A stretch of DNA of 31,866 bases from Bacillota bacterium (GCA_023459675.1 JAEWTC010000046.1:1-31866), one strand, 5' to 3'; positions 1 through 8,021 are shown, counted from the first letter of the stretch. Numbers and translations: made by a program. Notes: generated by a model from the sequence alone, not told the origin.

Positions 1-992
1 TAGCGCGCGCTGTGCACGCCAGGCGCTCCATTCAGCGCGGCCACGGCGATCCCGCTATCGTCGGCCAAGGTCGGCAAACCGCAGAACCGCATCACCGCTT
101 CCGCTTTGATCTTTGCGTTATCCTCGAAGGTTTCGCCGTCTTCCACAATCTCGTCGGTAAATCCCAGCTCCCGCATGCCGACGGGTTCACAGATCCCGTG
201 CAATAGCTCGCGCAGCTCCTGCAGTTTATTTGCATTGGACGTCGCTACCGCAATCCGGGGGAGGGGCAGCAGATGCGCGCAGTCCGAAAGCGCCTTCCGC
301 TGCGCCCGCATCAGGCCGAGAATCCCCTTCCTGCCGAGGCCGAGCAGCGTACGCAGCTCCCGGTCGGAAAACGCGCGGCCTTCTCCTGTGCCCTGCAGTT
401 CAATGAAATCGCCCAGCTGGTTCATCACAAGGTTCATATCCGCCTGCGCGCCGGAATCCTCGCTGTAGCAAAGATCCAGCAGCGCCTCGTTGCCTGCGAT
501 GCCGACGCTCACCGCCGCAATTTGCGAGACGATCGGGTTGACCGCAAGAATTCCGCTTTGCATGAGCTTGTGCACCGCAAGCGTCAGCGCGACGAACGCG
601 CCGGTGACGGACGCGGTACGCGTGCCGCCGTCTGCCTGCAGCACGTCGCAATCCAGCGTAACGGTGCGCGGGCCTAGCAACTGTAAATTGACCGCCTGCC
701 GCAGCGAGCGGCCGATCAGACGCTGAATTTCAACGCCCCGCCCGTCCTGCTTGATCCCGTCGCGCTTTTTCCGCGTATTGGTGGAGGCGGGCAGCATCGC
801 GTATTCGGCCGTGACCCAGCCCTGGTTCATATCCCTTAAGAAAGGAGGCACGCCTTCTTCAACGCTTGCCGTACAGATGACCTTGGTATTGCCAACGGAT
901 ATCAAACAGCTTCCGCAGGCTGTTTTTACAAAATCAATTTCAATCGCGCACGCCCGCGCTTGTTCTGCCGTTCGCCTGTCCGCTCGTTTCAC
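1..992 (-). CDS. rph-rdgB: Bifunctional RNase PH / XTP-dITP pyrophosphatase (RdgB/HAM1), partial
   Basis: Reading the minus strand from a GTG at 992 gives one unbroken frame to the window edge (about 330 residues seen, C-terminus missing). Residues 1 to about 235 are RNase PH, the phosphorolytic 3'-5' exonuclease that trims tRNA 3' ends: SVEEGVPPF, QADGGTRTASVTGA and GTGEGRAFS are visible. From about residue 247 the frame continues into an RdgB/HAM1 nucleotidase, which hydrolyses dITP and XTP to keep deaminated purines out of nucleic acids: IAVATSNANKLQEL, ETFEDNAKIKAEA, LADDSGIAV and NGAPGVHSARY are seen. There is no stop codon between the two halves, so this is a real fusion rather than two adjacent genes. 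The GTG is chosen because AAAGGG lies 10 bases upstream and the family start begins here. An in-frame GTG two codons upstream is the alternative. Confidence 0.93.
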   Translation of the reverse strand, partial: MKRADRRTAEQARACAIEIDFVKTACGSCLISVGNTKVICTASVEEGVPPFLRDMNQGWVTAEYAMLPASTNTRKKRDGIKQDGRGVEIQRLIGRSLRQAVNLQLLGPRTVTLDCDVLQADGGTRTASVTGAFVALTLAVHKLMQSGILAVNPIVSQIAAVSVGIAGNEALLDLCYSEDSGAQADMNLVMNQLGDFIELQGTGEGRAFSDRELRTLLGLGRKGILGLMRAQRKALSDCAHLLPLPRIAVATSNANKLQELRELLHGICEPVGMRELGFTDEIVEDGETFEDNAKIKAEAVMRFCGLPTLADDSGIAVAALNGAPGVHSAR

Positions 993-1029
993 ATTCGGCA
1001 CGCCCTTTCATCCGCTTGGTTTCCATGCC

Positions 1030-1058
1030 ATTATACGTTTTGGGTTTGCTGTTGTCCA
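1030..1058 (-). promoter_or_regulatory. Sigma-A promoter for rph-rdgB
   Basis: On the minus strand TGGACA (1058-1053) is followed after 17 bases by a perfect TATAAT (1035-1030). Transcription would begin near 1023, about 30 bases before the GTG start. Its -35 box lies on the same bases as the -35 box of the opposite rqcH promoter. Confidence 0.7.
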
Positions 1059-1081
1059 GCGACGGCGATCTGTGCTATCAT
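1052..1081 (+). promoter_or_regulatory. Sigma-A promoter for rqcH
   Basis: TTGTCC (1052-1057), an 18-base spacer, then TATCAT (1076-1081) with a TGc extension directly upstream of the -10 box. The predicted start lies near 1088, giving a leader of about 24 bases before the rqcH ATG. The -35 box overlaps that of the divergent rph promoter. Confidence 0.6.
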
Positions 1082-1111
1082 CTAGGGAATGCATGGAAAG
1101 AGGTGGGGAAG

Positions 1112-2878
1112 ATGGCGCTGGACGGTTTCACACTCTCTTTCATGACGCGCGAACTCAGCGATCAGCTTCTTGGCGGGCGCGTGGATAAGATCAACCAGCC
1201 GGAACGCGACCTCCTGGTTATGTTGATTCGCAATAAAGGCGCTAATCACAAGCTGCTGCTGAGCGCGAACGCAAACAACGCACGCGTGCAGATTACGGAG
1301 CAAAACATTGAAAACCCCGCCGAGCCTCCCGTGCTTTGCATGCTGGCCCGCAAGCATTTCACGGGCGCGCGGGTTGCCGATATCCGGCAGCTGGGCTGCG
1401 ACCGCGTGCTGACGTTCACCTTTCAGTGCATCAACGAGATGGGCGACGAGGTGCAAAAGTCCATCGTTGCAGAGATCATGGGCAGGCACTCCAACCTCAC
1501 GCTGGTGGATGAAAACTCGCATACCATCGACTGCGTCCATCATGTGAACGCGGATATCAGCCGCGTGCGGGTATCCATGCCGGGCAAACCCTTCACCATG
1601 CCGCCGGAACAGGATAAGCTGGACCCGTTTACCATGACGGCGGACATGCTGGCCCAACGGCTGTCCGCGTTATCCAGCCCGCTCCATAAAGGGCTGATCG
1701 AAACCGTCAGCGGTTTGTCCGCCGCCAGCGCGCGGGAGCTTTGCGCGCAAACGGGGCTGGACGAAGCCGCACCCTGCGGCCTTCTCAATTGTGCCGCCGC
1801 GGCTAAGAGCATAACGGCGGCGTTCGAAAGACTGCAAAAGGCAGCCGCGCCGGTGCTGCTGTGCAACGATCAGGGGCAAGGCGTGGATTATCTCCCGTTT
1901 CCGTTTTTAACGTTCGCGCGCGAAACGCAAAGAAGCTGCGCCTCTCTCAGCGCCGCGATGGACGCCTGCTACGGCGAGCGGGAGCTTGCGGCGCGCATGA
2001 AGCAGCGCGGCGAGGGTATCCATAAACGTGTGAAAAGCAACATCGCGCGCCTGGAAAAGAAACGCGAAAAGATGCTGGAAACGTTGTCTCAAAACGACCG
2101 CGCGGAACAAAACCGCGTATTCGGAGAACTGCTGACCGCCAATCTTCACCTGATCGGCAAAGGCGCGGCCTCCGTAAAGGTCGTGAATTATTACGACGAA
2201 GCGCAGGCGGCGGTCGACATCCCCCTCCAGCCGGAGCTTTCCGCGGCGCGCAACGCGCAGGCATATTATAAGAAATACCGCAAGGCCAAAGGCGCGCAGC
2301 AATATGCGCAGAAGGAACTGGGGACGATCGAAACCGAGCTTGAAACGCTGGAAACCGTTCTGGACGACCTGGATAAATGCACCGCCGTGGCGGACCTGAA
2401 CGAGATCCGCTATTTCCTGATTGAGAACGGCTTTCTGCGGCCCGATCCGGCCGCGGCCAAGCACAGGAAGCTCAAGGAAGGGGAGCCGTACCGTTTCCGC
2501 GCGGCCGACGGCACGGAAATCACCGTCGGGAAAAACTCGGTGCAAAACGACCGGATCACCTTGCATGCGCGCCCGGACGAGACCTGGCTGCATGCGCAGG
2601 GGATTCCCGGCTCGCACGTACTCATCCGCTCGGAAGCAAAGCCCGCGGACGAAACCTTGCTGCTGGCGGCAAAGCTGGCGCTGTACTTCAGCAAGGGCCG
2701 CAACCACCCGAATTTTCCGGTGGATTACACCAAGCGCAAGCATGTGAAAAAGAAGTCCGGAACGCCCGCGGGATTTGTAATCTACCAGAACTTCCAAACG
2801 ATCCACGTCGGGCTGTCGGCCCAGGATTTTGAAACTATTAAGCAAAAGGTAATGGAAACGGCGGGAGGGGTACGATGA
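1112..2878 (+). CDS. rqcH: Rqc2/RqcH homologue (NFACT-family ribosome quality-control protein)
   Basis: A 588-residue NFACT protein. In Bacillus, RqcH binds stalled 50S-peptidyl-tRNA complexes and recruits Ala-tRNA to add C-terminal alanine tails that mark the chain for degradation. Older annotations call it a fibronectin-binding protein. The N-terminal NFACT-N domain has GGRVDKINQP (21-30) and the D97-R98 pair that family studies link to tRNA recruitment. A helix-hairpin-helix/coiled-coil middle follows (KRVKSNIARLEKKREKML), then the NFACT-R/DUF814 domain near the end (TWLHAQGIPGSHV, GRNHPNFPVDYTKRKHVKK). The ATG at 1112 is chosen over upstream in-frame ATGs because AGGTGG lies 5 bases before it and family members begin MA(F/L)DG. 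Length is normal. It overlaps the downstream acetyltransferase by ATGA. Confidence 0.93.
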   Translation: MALDGFTLSFMTRELSDQLLGGRVDKINQPERDLLVMLIRNKGANHKLLLSANANNARVQITEQNIENPAEPPVLCMLARKHFTGARVADIRQLGCDRVLTFTFQCINEMGDEVQKSIVAEIMGRHSNLTLVDENSHTIDCVHHVNADISRVRVSMPGKPFTMPPEQDKLDPFTMTADMLAQRLSALSSPLHKGLIETVSGLSAASARELCAQTGLDEAAPCGLLNCAAAAKSITAAFERLQKAAAPVLLCNDQGQGVDYLPFPFLTFARETQRSCASLSAAMDACYGERELAARMKQRGEGIHKRVKSNIARLEKKREKMLETLSQNDRAEQNRVFGELLTANLHLIGKGAASVKVVNYYDEAQAAVDIPLQPELSAARNAQAYYKKYRKAKGAQQYAQKELGTIETELETLETVLDDLDKCTAVADLNEIRYFLIENGFLRPDPAAAKHRKLKEGEPYRFRAADGTEITVGKNSVQNDRITLHARPDETWLHAQGIPGSHVLIRSEAKPADETLLLAAKLALYFSKGRNHPNFPVDYTKRKHVKKKSGTPAGFVIYQNFQTIHVGLSAQDFETIKQKVMETAGGVR

Positions 2879-3426
2879 CCACGCAGATCCGCGTCGCCAC
2901 GGAAAAGGATGCTCCGTTTGTTCACGACGTTTACGGTTATTATGTGGAAAACACAAGCGTGACGTTCTCCACCGAGAATCCCCCGGTGGAAAGCTATGCG
3001 CAGAAAATCCGGCATACGCTGGAGACGTATCCGTTCCTCATCCTGGAGGCGGACGGAGCGCCTGTCGGCTTTGCGTACGCTTCGCAGATACGCCCCCACG
3101 AAGCCTACCGCTGGACGGCGGAGGCGACGATCTATCTGGCGCCGGACGCGCCCAGACGCAAGGGGCTTGGACGGCTTTTATACGGGGAGCTACTGCGGCT
3201 GCTCCGGGAACAGGGGTTTCAAACGGCATTCGGCGTCATCACAGCGACCAACGAACCGAGTTTGCGGATGCACGAGCGCATGGGCTTTTCCAAAGCGGGC
3301 GTATTCAAACGAATGGGCAATAAACGCGGCGAATGGCTGGACGTGGTCTGGATGGAGAAAACGCTGCTCACGCTGCCGGACATGCCGAAGTCCCCGACGC
3401 CCTTTTCCGCGTTCCCTAAGCCGTAA
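2875..3426 (+). CDS. GNAT N-acetyltransferase, phosphinothricin/MnaT-like
   Basis: A 183-residue GNAT acetyltransferase that would transfer acetyl from acetyl-CoA to an amine. Family features are an IRVATEKDAPFVHDVY start, the ENTSVTFSTE segment typical of the phosphinothricin/methionine-sulfone acetyltransferase branch, RRKGLGRLLYGELL (the CoA-pyrophosphate R-x-x-G-x-G/A loop) and TATNEPSLRMHERMGF (motif B). The exact substrate cannot be read from sequence; this branch often acts on amino-acid analogues. The start ATG overlaps the rqcH stop by 4 bases, which points to coupled translation, though a functional link with RqcH is not implied. Confidence 0.85.
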   Translation: MTTQIRVATEKDAPFVHDVYGYYVENTSVTFSTENPPVESYAQKIRHTLETYPFLILEADGAPVGFAYASQIRPHEAYRWTAEATIYLAPDAPRRKGLGRLLYGELLRLLREQGFQTAFGVITATNEPSLRMHERMGFSKAGVFKRMGNKRGEWLDVVWMEKTLLTLPDMPKSPTPFSAFPKP

Positions 3427-3651
3427 AGGGAATACCGCTTGCGTTACCCCCTGCGTTCCTGTACAATATTCCTGATCCTCGCAGGCGGCAAGGCGTGCTG
3501 GCGGTGTTTAGGCCGTAACCCTGCGCCGAATGCGCAGGTTGGAGCGGGAATATGCGGATCCAGCTTTACTCGCCGCCGCGCAGCGGCAAACGTTTTGGTT
3601 TGCTTCCGCGCTGACGGCGGTTTCGGCGGCAACCTGCCGGAGTAACAGAAT
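3427..3651 (+). other. 225-base intergenic stretch with promoter and two hairpins before nth
   Basis: No credible gene is seen; an open frame from a TTG at 3439 has no ribosome binding site and no family resemblance. The stretch holds a promoter (3439-3467) and, downstream of it, two foldable elements. The first pairs 3517-3526 with 3532-3540 around the loop CGAAT (nine pairs with one bulged C). The second pairs GCAAAC (3586-3591) with GTTTGC (3598-3603). Neither is followed by a T run, so they are not obvious terminators. They may be leader structure or decaying sequence. Confidence 0.4.
3439..3467 (+). promoter_or_regulatory. Probable sigma-A promoter for nth-obgE-yhbY
   Basis: TTGCGT (3439-3444), a 17-base spacer and TACAAT (3462-3467). 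The predicted start near 3474 would give a long leader of about 178 bases before nth. Confidence 0.5.
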
Positions 3652-4281
3652 ATGATGAAGAAACAGGACGTTCAGGAAGTGCTGCGCAGATTTCGGGCGT
3701 TGTACCCCGACGCGAAACCCGAACTGCACTTTTCCAATCCATATGAAACGCTGATCTCCGTGATGCTTTCCGCACAGAGTACGGACGTACAGGTCAATAA
3801 GGTGACGCCCGTTTTGTTTGCAAAGTATCCGGAAGTCCGCGCCCTGGCGGAAGCAAACGTAGAGGACGTATTCCTCATCGTGCGCAGTTGCGGTTTCAAA
3901 AGCAAGGCGGCAAACATCGTGCAGGCAAGCAGGCTGATCCTGCTCCGTCACGCCGGCCAGGTGCCGGACAGCATGGAGGCGCTCACGGCGTTGCCGGGCG
4001 TCGGCCGTAAAACGGCGAACGTCGTGCTTGCCAACGCGTTTCAACAGCCAACCATCGCGGTGGATACGCATGTATTCCGCGTCAGCAACCGTATCGGCCT
4101 GGCGCAGGCGAAAACCGTGGAGGAAACGGAACGCCAGCTGATGCGGGCCATTCCCAAAGCGGACTGGATCGAGGCGCATCACTGGCTGATTTATCACGGC
4201 AGGCGTGTTTGCAAGGCGCGCAACCCCGCATGTGAAACCTGTGCCATCGCGCCGTACTGTCAATATCGTAAGGGCCTCTGA
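3652..4281 (+). CDS. nth: Endonuclease III (DNA glycosylase/AP lyase)
   Basis: A 209-residue base-excision-repair enzyme that removes oxidised pyrimidines and cleaves the abasic site by beta-elimination. The helix-hairpin-helix LPGVGRKTANVV carries catalytic Lys120, and VDTHVFRVSNR carries Asp138, both at the same numbers as in the E. coli enzyme. The C-terminal [4Fe-4S] loop is complete, with Cys187, Cys194, Cys197 and Cys203 (C-x6-C-x2-C-x5-C). The ATG at 3652 is chosen because GGAG sits 9 bases upstream; an ATG one codon later is possible. obgE begins 9 bases after the stop, so the two are cotranscribed. Confidence 0.97.
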   Translation: MMKKQDVQEVLRRFRALYPDAKPELHFSNPYETLISVMLSAQSTDVQVNKVTPVLFAKYPEVRALAEANVEDVFLIVRSCGFKSKAANIVQASRLILLRHAGQVPDSMEALTALPGVGRKTANVVLANAFQQPTIAVDTHVFRVSNRIGLAQAKTVEETERQLMRAIPKADWIEAHHWLIYHGRRVCKARNPACETCAIAPYCQYRKGL

Positions 4282-4290
4282 AAGGAAACT

Positions 4291-5556
4291 ATGGCGTCAT
4301 TTGTAGATCGCGTAAGCATTAAGGTGAAAGCGGGCAACGGCGGCAACGGCTGCGTATCCTTTCACCGGGAAAAATTCGTACCCAACGGCGGCCCGGACGG
4401 CGGCGACGGCGGCAACGGCGGCAACGTGGTTGTATTTGCCGATACCAACATGCATACGCTGCTGGACTTCCGCTTTACCAGCAAGTACTTCGCGGAAAAC
4501 GGCGAAGACGGCAGCTCCGGCCGCTGTCACGGCAAGCAGGGGGAAGACCTGATCATCAAAGTACCCGTCGGCACGGTATTTTATCTGGAATCGGAAAACC
4601 GGGTGATTGCGGATATGCATACGCCCGGGCAGATGAAAACCATCCTGTACGGCGGGCGCGGCGGCCACGGGAACGCGCGCTTTGCCACGCCAACCCGCCA
4701 GGCTCCCAACTTTGCCAAGCCCGGCCTCCGGACCGAGATTACAGAGGTGCGGCTGGAACTGAAAACGATCGCGGACGTGGGGTTGGTGGGGTATCCCAAC
4801 GTCGGCAAGAGCACTTTGCTTGCCGCCCTGACCGCCGCCAAACCGAAGATTGCCAATTATCATTTCACCACCTTAACGCCGAATCTCGGCATCGTAAAGC
4901 GCTATGAAACCAGCTTTGTGCTGGCGGATATACCCGGATTGGTGGAAGGCGCAAGCGAGGGCGTCGGCCTCGGGCACGATTTCCTGCGGCATGTGGAGCG
5001 CACAAGGCTGCTGCTGCACGTTGTGGACGCCGCCGGAAGCGAAGGGCGCGACCCGGTCGAGGACTTCCAAACCATTAACCGCGAGCTGCAGGCGTACGGG
5101 GAACCTATCGGCAGGCCGCAGGTGGTCTTGCTCAACAAATGCGATCTGCTGACCGACGACGCGCAAAAGGATGCGCTTGTTACGGCATTCGCAAAGCTTG
5201 GCTATACGGCGTATCCCATCAGCGCGGCTGCCCGGCAGGGGCTGGATCCCGTGCTGGATGAGGTTGTAAAACTGCTCAAGGAGTTGCCGCCGCCCATGAC
5301 GTACCCGGAAACGGAGGTCGACGGGTTTGCCTCCAAGACGGAATTCGAGATCAAAATGGACGGCAGCGTTTTCGTGGTGGAAGGGCCGGCCATCGAATAC
5401 ATCCTCAACAGCGTGAATTTTGACGACGAGGAAAGCATGAACTGGTTCCACCGCACGCTCAAGGAACGGGGCGTGATTGACGCGCTTCGCGAAGCCGGGG
5501 CGGCGGAAGGCAGCACCGTGCGGATCGATAATATGGAATTTGATTTCGTAGAATAG
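4291..5556 (+). CDS. obgE: Obg-family GTPase ObgE/CgtA
   Basis: A 421-residue essential GTPase that binds the 50S subunit late in assembly and links ribosome status to the stringent response. The glycine-rich OBG fold fills residues 1-158 (many GGNGG and GGDGG turns). The G domain has the P-loop GYPNVGKS (167-174), switch II DIPGLVEG (213-220) and NKCD (282-285). A C-terminal OCT domain (about 345-421) completes the long Firmicute/Actinobacteria form. AAAGGAAACT lies just before the ATG. It sits between nth and yhbY, a placement consistent with ribosome maturation genes. Confidence 0.97.
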   Translation: MASFVDRVSIKVKAGNGGNGCVSFHREKFVPNGGPDGGDGGNGGNVVVFADTNMHTLLDFRFTSKYFAENGEDGSSGRCHGKQGEDLIIKVPVGTVFYLESENRVIADMHTPGQMKTILYGGRGGHGNARFATPTRQAPNFAKPGLRTEITEVRLELKTIADVGLVGYPNVGKSTLLAALTAAKPKIANYHFTTLTPNLGIVKRYETSFVLADIPGLVEGASEGVGLGHDFLRHVERTRLLLHVVDAAGSEGRDPVEDFQTINRELQAYGEPIGRPQVVLLNKCDLLTDDAQKDALVTAFAKLGYTAYPISAAARQGLDPVLDEVVKLLKELPPPMTYPETEVDGFASKTEFEIKMDGSVFVVEGPAIEYILNSVNFDDEESMNWFHRTLKERGVIDALREAGAAEGSTVRIDNMEFDFVE

Positions 5557-5566
5557 GAATGAGAAT

Positions 5567-5851
5567 ATGACGGGAAAACAAAGAGCAACGCTCCGCAGTT
5601 ATGCCAACGGCCTGGATACCATCCTCTACATCGGCAAGGACGGCATTACGGACGCAACGCTGAAGGAAGCTTACGACGCGCTGGAGGCGCGCGAGCTGAT
5701 TAAATGCGCCGTGCAGCAGGGCAGCGAGCTGAGCGCACGGGAAGCGTGCGACCTGCTATGCGAGAAAACAAACGCGGTCGCGATTACGGTAATCGGCCGC
5801 CGGTTTGTGATCTACCGGGAAAGCAACACCAACAAGCATTTTCTGATCTAG
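5567..5851 (+). CDS. yhbY: YhbY/YqeI-family CRM-domain RNA-binding protein
   Basis: A 94-residue protein that is entirely one CRM domain, as in E. coli YhbY and B. subtilis YqeI, which associate with pre-50S ribosomal particles. It starts with the typical KQRATLRSYANGLDTILYIGKDGIT (GKxG loop near residues 25-29) and ends with GRRFVIYRES. It follows obgE by 10 bases. In many Firmicutes nadD-yqeK-rsfS comes next; here that block is about 5 kb away in the opposite direction. Confidence 0.93.
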   Translation: MTGKQRATLRSYANGLDTILYIGKDGITDATLKEAYDALEARELIKCAVQQGSELSAREACDLLCEKTNAVAITVIGRRFVIYRESNTNKHFLI

Positions 5852-5881
5852 AAACGCATTGCGCGGAAGGGCGGCAGAAAC

Positions 5882-6244
5882 GTGATCGAAACGGTGTTTC
5901 GAGCATTGCAGGAGATACGGCTGCCGTATGCGCTTTACGAAATGGATATCCATGGCCGGGTGGAGGAAACGCTGCGTTCAAAAAACATTGCGTATATTCA
6001 CGAAGCCAGGCTCTCCAAAGGCTGCCGGATTGATTATCTGGCCGGCAGCGTCGGTATTGAAATCAAAAAAGGAAAACCGAACCGCAGCCGCTTGCTGGAA
6101 CAGCTGGAGCGGTATTTATCAAACGACGCGCTATCAGGCATCATCGTGGTGAGCTGGTACAGCGTGACCGTACCCGCGCTTATCGGCGGCAAGCGGGTGG
6201 AGCGCGTGATCCTGTCGCAATTATGGGGGCCGAGTCTGCCATGA
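5882..6244 (+). CDS. Small PD-(D/E)XK-like nuclease paired with SNF2 helicase
   Basis: A 120-residue protein from a GTG at 5882 (GGAAGGGCGG lies upstream; an ATG at 5942 is the alternative but would lose the first helix). It shows the PD-(D/E)XK pattern: Glu28/Glu29 in a helix, Asp51 in CRIDYL, then Glu60-Ile-Lys62 in VGIEIKKGK. A helix LLEQLERYL and a strand GIIVVSW follow, as expected for this fold. That arrangement resembles the GxxExxY and VRR-NUC groups, but the exact family is not recognised. The predicted role is metal-dependent DNA cleavage. It is 30 bases after yhbY and overlaps the SNF2 gene by ATGA, so the two are probably made together. The nuclease call rests on motif reading alone. 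Confidence 0.68.
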   Translation: MIETVFRALQEIRLPYALYEMDIHGRVEETLRSKNIAYIHEARLSKGCRIDYLAGSVGIEIKKGKPNRSRLLEQLERYLSNDALSGIIVVSWYSVTVPALIGGKRVERVILSQLWGPSLP

Positions 6245-7995
6245 GTATGTCTGCGGGATTACCCCCGTATCTGCGCATCGACGGCGCACAGCCGGACGGC
6301 GCTCCGGTTTACGGTACGCTCAGTTATAACCGCCGCAGCGATTGCTGGGTGATCAAAGCCGATCCCAACGTGACGGAGCTTTGCAAGCGCCTGTTCCCGG
6401 GTACGGTAGCGCACCGCCGGGGCGAGGCGCGCTTCACGGCGCACCGGCGGATTATTGCGGACTTGAACTGGCTGATGATGCGCTACCCGCTGGAAGTGGC
6501 GCAGCGTGACCGCGCCCGCTGGGCCGATGCGCTTTCACAGGCGCGCGCGTACGTGCTGGAGCGGCAGGCCGCGATGCGTACCCCGGCGAGGATCAAGCCG
6601 GATCAGACGACGTTCCTTGGAACGCTGACGGCGTTTCAGGAAGAAGGCCTCGCCTTCCTGCTGCGTACGGACCGCTGCCTGCTGGCGGACGAGATGGGGC
6701 TTGGCAAAACGGTGCAGTCGCTTGCGCTTTTATCGCATCTGTCGGCATATCCGGCCCTCGTCATCGCCCCGGCGCACCTGATCCGCAACTGGGAAACCGA
6801 AATCGGCCGCTTCATCCGCAAGGAGGACGGCAGCCCCGTGACGGTTCATGCCGTAAAGGGGCTGAAACCCTATCCGCTCCCGCCCGCCGATATTTATCTG
6901 ATGCATTATCTGCTGCTGCGCGGCTGGAAAACAGAGCTTCCCAACGCCGGGATCGAATACGTTCTCTTCGACGAAATACAGGAACTCCGGCATAGCGGCA
7001 CGGAGAAGTATTCCGCGGCCAGCCTTCTTGCCGAACGCGCGGGCAGGGTAATCGGGCTGAGCGGAACGCCCATCTATAACCGCGGCGCGGAAATCTGGAA
7101 CGTGATCAACATTCTGGATTTTCACTTTCTGGGCAATTATGAGAGCTTTACCCGCGAATGGTGTTACGGATATGGAAACCAGATCGTGCAAAAACCTGAG
7201 CTCCTGGGCGATTACCTGCGCCGGGAAGGCATTATGATCCGGCGTACCAAGCAGGATGTGCTGTACGATCTGCCGCCCAAGCGGCGGTTGGTGATGACGA
7301 TTGAAAGCAATCAGGCGATCTACGATAAACTTATGACGCCGGTTGCGCCAAAGCTGGAACAGTTGCGAAACGGCGGGGATTTGACCGGGTCGGAGCGCTC
7401 CGTGCTCAAGATGGAGATCGAGCAGGGGGAGCGGCAGGCAACCGGCATCGCCAAAGCGCCCTTCGTATCCCAGTTCGTCCGCGCGCTGCTGGAAGGCGGC
7501 GAAAAGGTTCTGCTGTTTGCGCATCATCATCAGGTGATGGATCATTACAAAAGCGATCTGCAACCGTTTTCTCCGTGCTTTATCACGGGCAGGGAAACGC
7601 AAAAACAAAAGGAAGCGGCGCTGGACAAGTTCATGACCGGGAAATCCAACCTGTGCTGCATATCGCTTCGGGCATGCTCGGGCTTGAACCTCCAGCAGGC
7701 AACCTGCGTGGTATTCGGGGAGCTGGATTGGTCTCCCGCCGTGCACAGCCAGGCGGAGGACCGGGCGCACCGGATGGGGCAGAAGGATTCCATCCTGTGT
7801 TATTACCTGGTTTCCGGCGGCGGCAGCGATCAGGACATGCAGGACGCGCTGGGCTTAAAGGTAAGCCAGTTTACCGCTTTGATGGGGGATACGGTGAAAA
7901 CGCAGGAGGAAATTGTGACCGAATCCCAGTATGCGCAGCGGTATATTGAACAGCTCATACGGCGCTTATTGGACAAAACGGAAGCGACACAATAA
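6241..7995 (+). CDS. SNF2-family DNA helicase/translocase
   Basis: A 584-residue SF2 ATPase of the SNF2 group. Motif I is DEMGLGKT (150-157), motif II is DEIQ (244-247, in place of DEAH/DEGH), motif III is SGTP (274-277), and motif VI is QAEDRAHRMGQ (504-514). The second RecA lobe carries VLLFAHHHQVMDHY and RACSGLNLQQA. About 120 residues before the helicase core contain no domain I recognise. SNF2 proteins translocate on duplex DNA to remodel protein-DNA complexes or forks. The ATG at 6241 is preferred to one at 6223 because it makes an ATGA overlap with the nuclease gene, as at four other junctions in this window. It is compact and lacks an SWI/zinc-finger domain. Repair, recombination or defence roles are all possible. 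Confidence 0.88.
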   Translation: MSMSAGLPPYLRIDGAQPDGAPVYGTLSYNRRSDCWVIKADPNVTELCKRLFPGTVAHRRGEARFTAHRRIIADLNWLMMRYPLEVAQRDRARWADALSQARAYVLERQAAMRTPARIKPDQTTFLGTLTAFQEEGLAFLLRTDRCLLADEMGLGKTVQSLALLSHLSAYPALVIAPAHLIRNWETEIGRFIRKEDGSPVTVHAVKGLKPYPLPPADIYLMHYLLLRGWKTELPNAGIEYVLFDEIQELRHSGTEKYSAASLLAERAGRVIGLSGTPIYNRGAEIWNVINILDFHFLGNYESFTREWCYGYGNQIVQKPELLGDYLRREGIMIRRTKQDVLYDLPPKRRLVMTIESNQAIYDKLMTPVAPKLEQLRNGGDLTGSERSVLKMEIEQGERQATGIAKAPFVSQFVRALLEGGEKVLLFAHHHQVMDHYKSDLQPFSPCFITGRETQKQKEAALDKFMTGKSNLCCISLRACSGLNLQQATCVVFGELDWSPAVHSQAEDRAHRMGQKDSILCYYLVSGGGSDQDMQDALGLKVSQFTALMGDTVKTQEEIVTESQYAQRYIEQLIRRLLDKTEATQ

Positions 7996-8012
7996 ATATT
8001 ACATAAATATTA
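7992..8012 (+). repeat. AT-rich 11-base direct repeat upstream of promoter (UP-element-like)
   Basis: ATAAATATTA occurs at 7992-8001 and again at 8003-8012, one helical turn apart. It overlaps the SNF2 stop codon and ends 9 bases before the -35 box at 8022. Such phased A/T tracts are known to bind the RNA polymerase alpha C-terminal domain. This is the most AT-rich spot in the window. Confidence 0.5.
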
Positions 8013-8021
8013 AATTATCAC

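Noticed and set aside
1016..1111. Longer RqcH start at 1016
   Set aside because: The added 32 residues match no family member, include the promoter, and a good ribosome binding site serves the ATG at 1112.
1907..2956. A 349-codon minus-strand frame opposite rqcH
   Set aside because: Arginine-rich shadow with no motif; the plus-strand RqcH is complete.
3439..3645. A 68-codon frame between the acetyltransferase and nth
   Set aside because: It starts with TTG, has no ribosome binding site, overlaps the promoter -35 box and has a low-complexity product.
5882..7995. Prophage remnant around the nuclease and SNF2 genes
   Set aside because: No integrase, terminase, attachment repeat or composition change is seen, and the genes join yhbY and the next promoter without debris.
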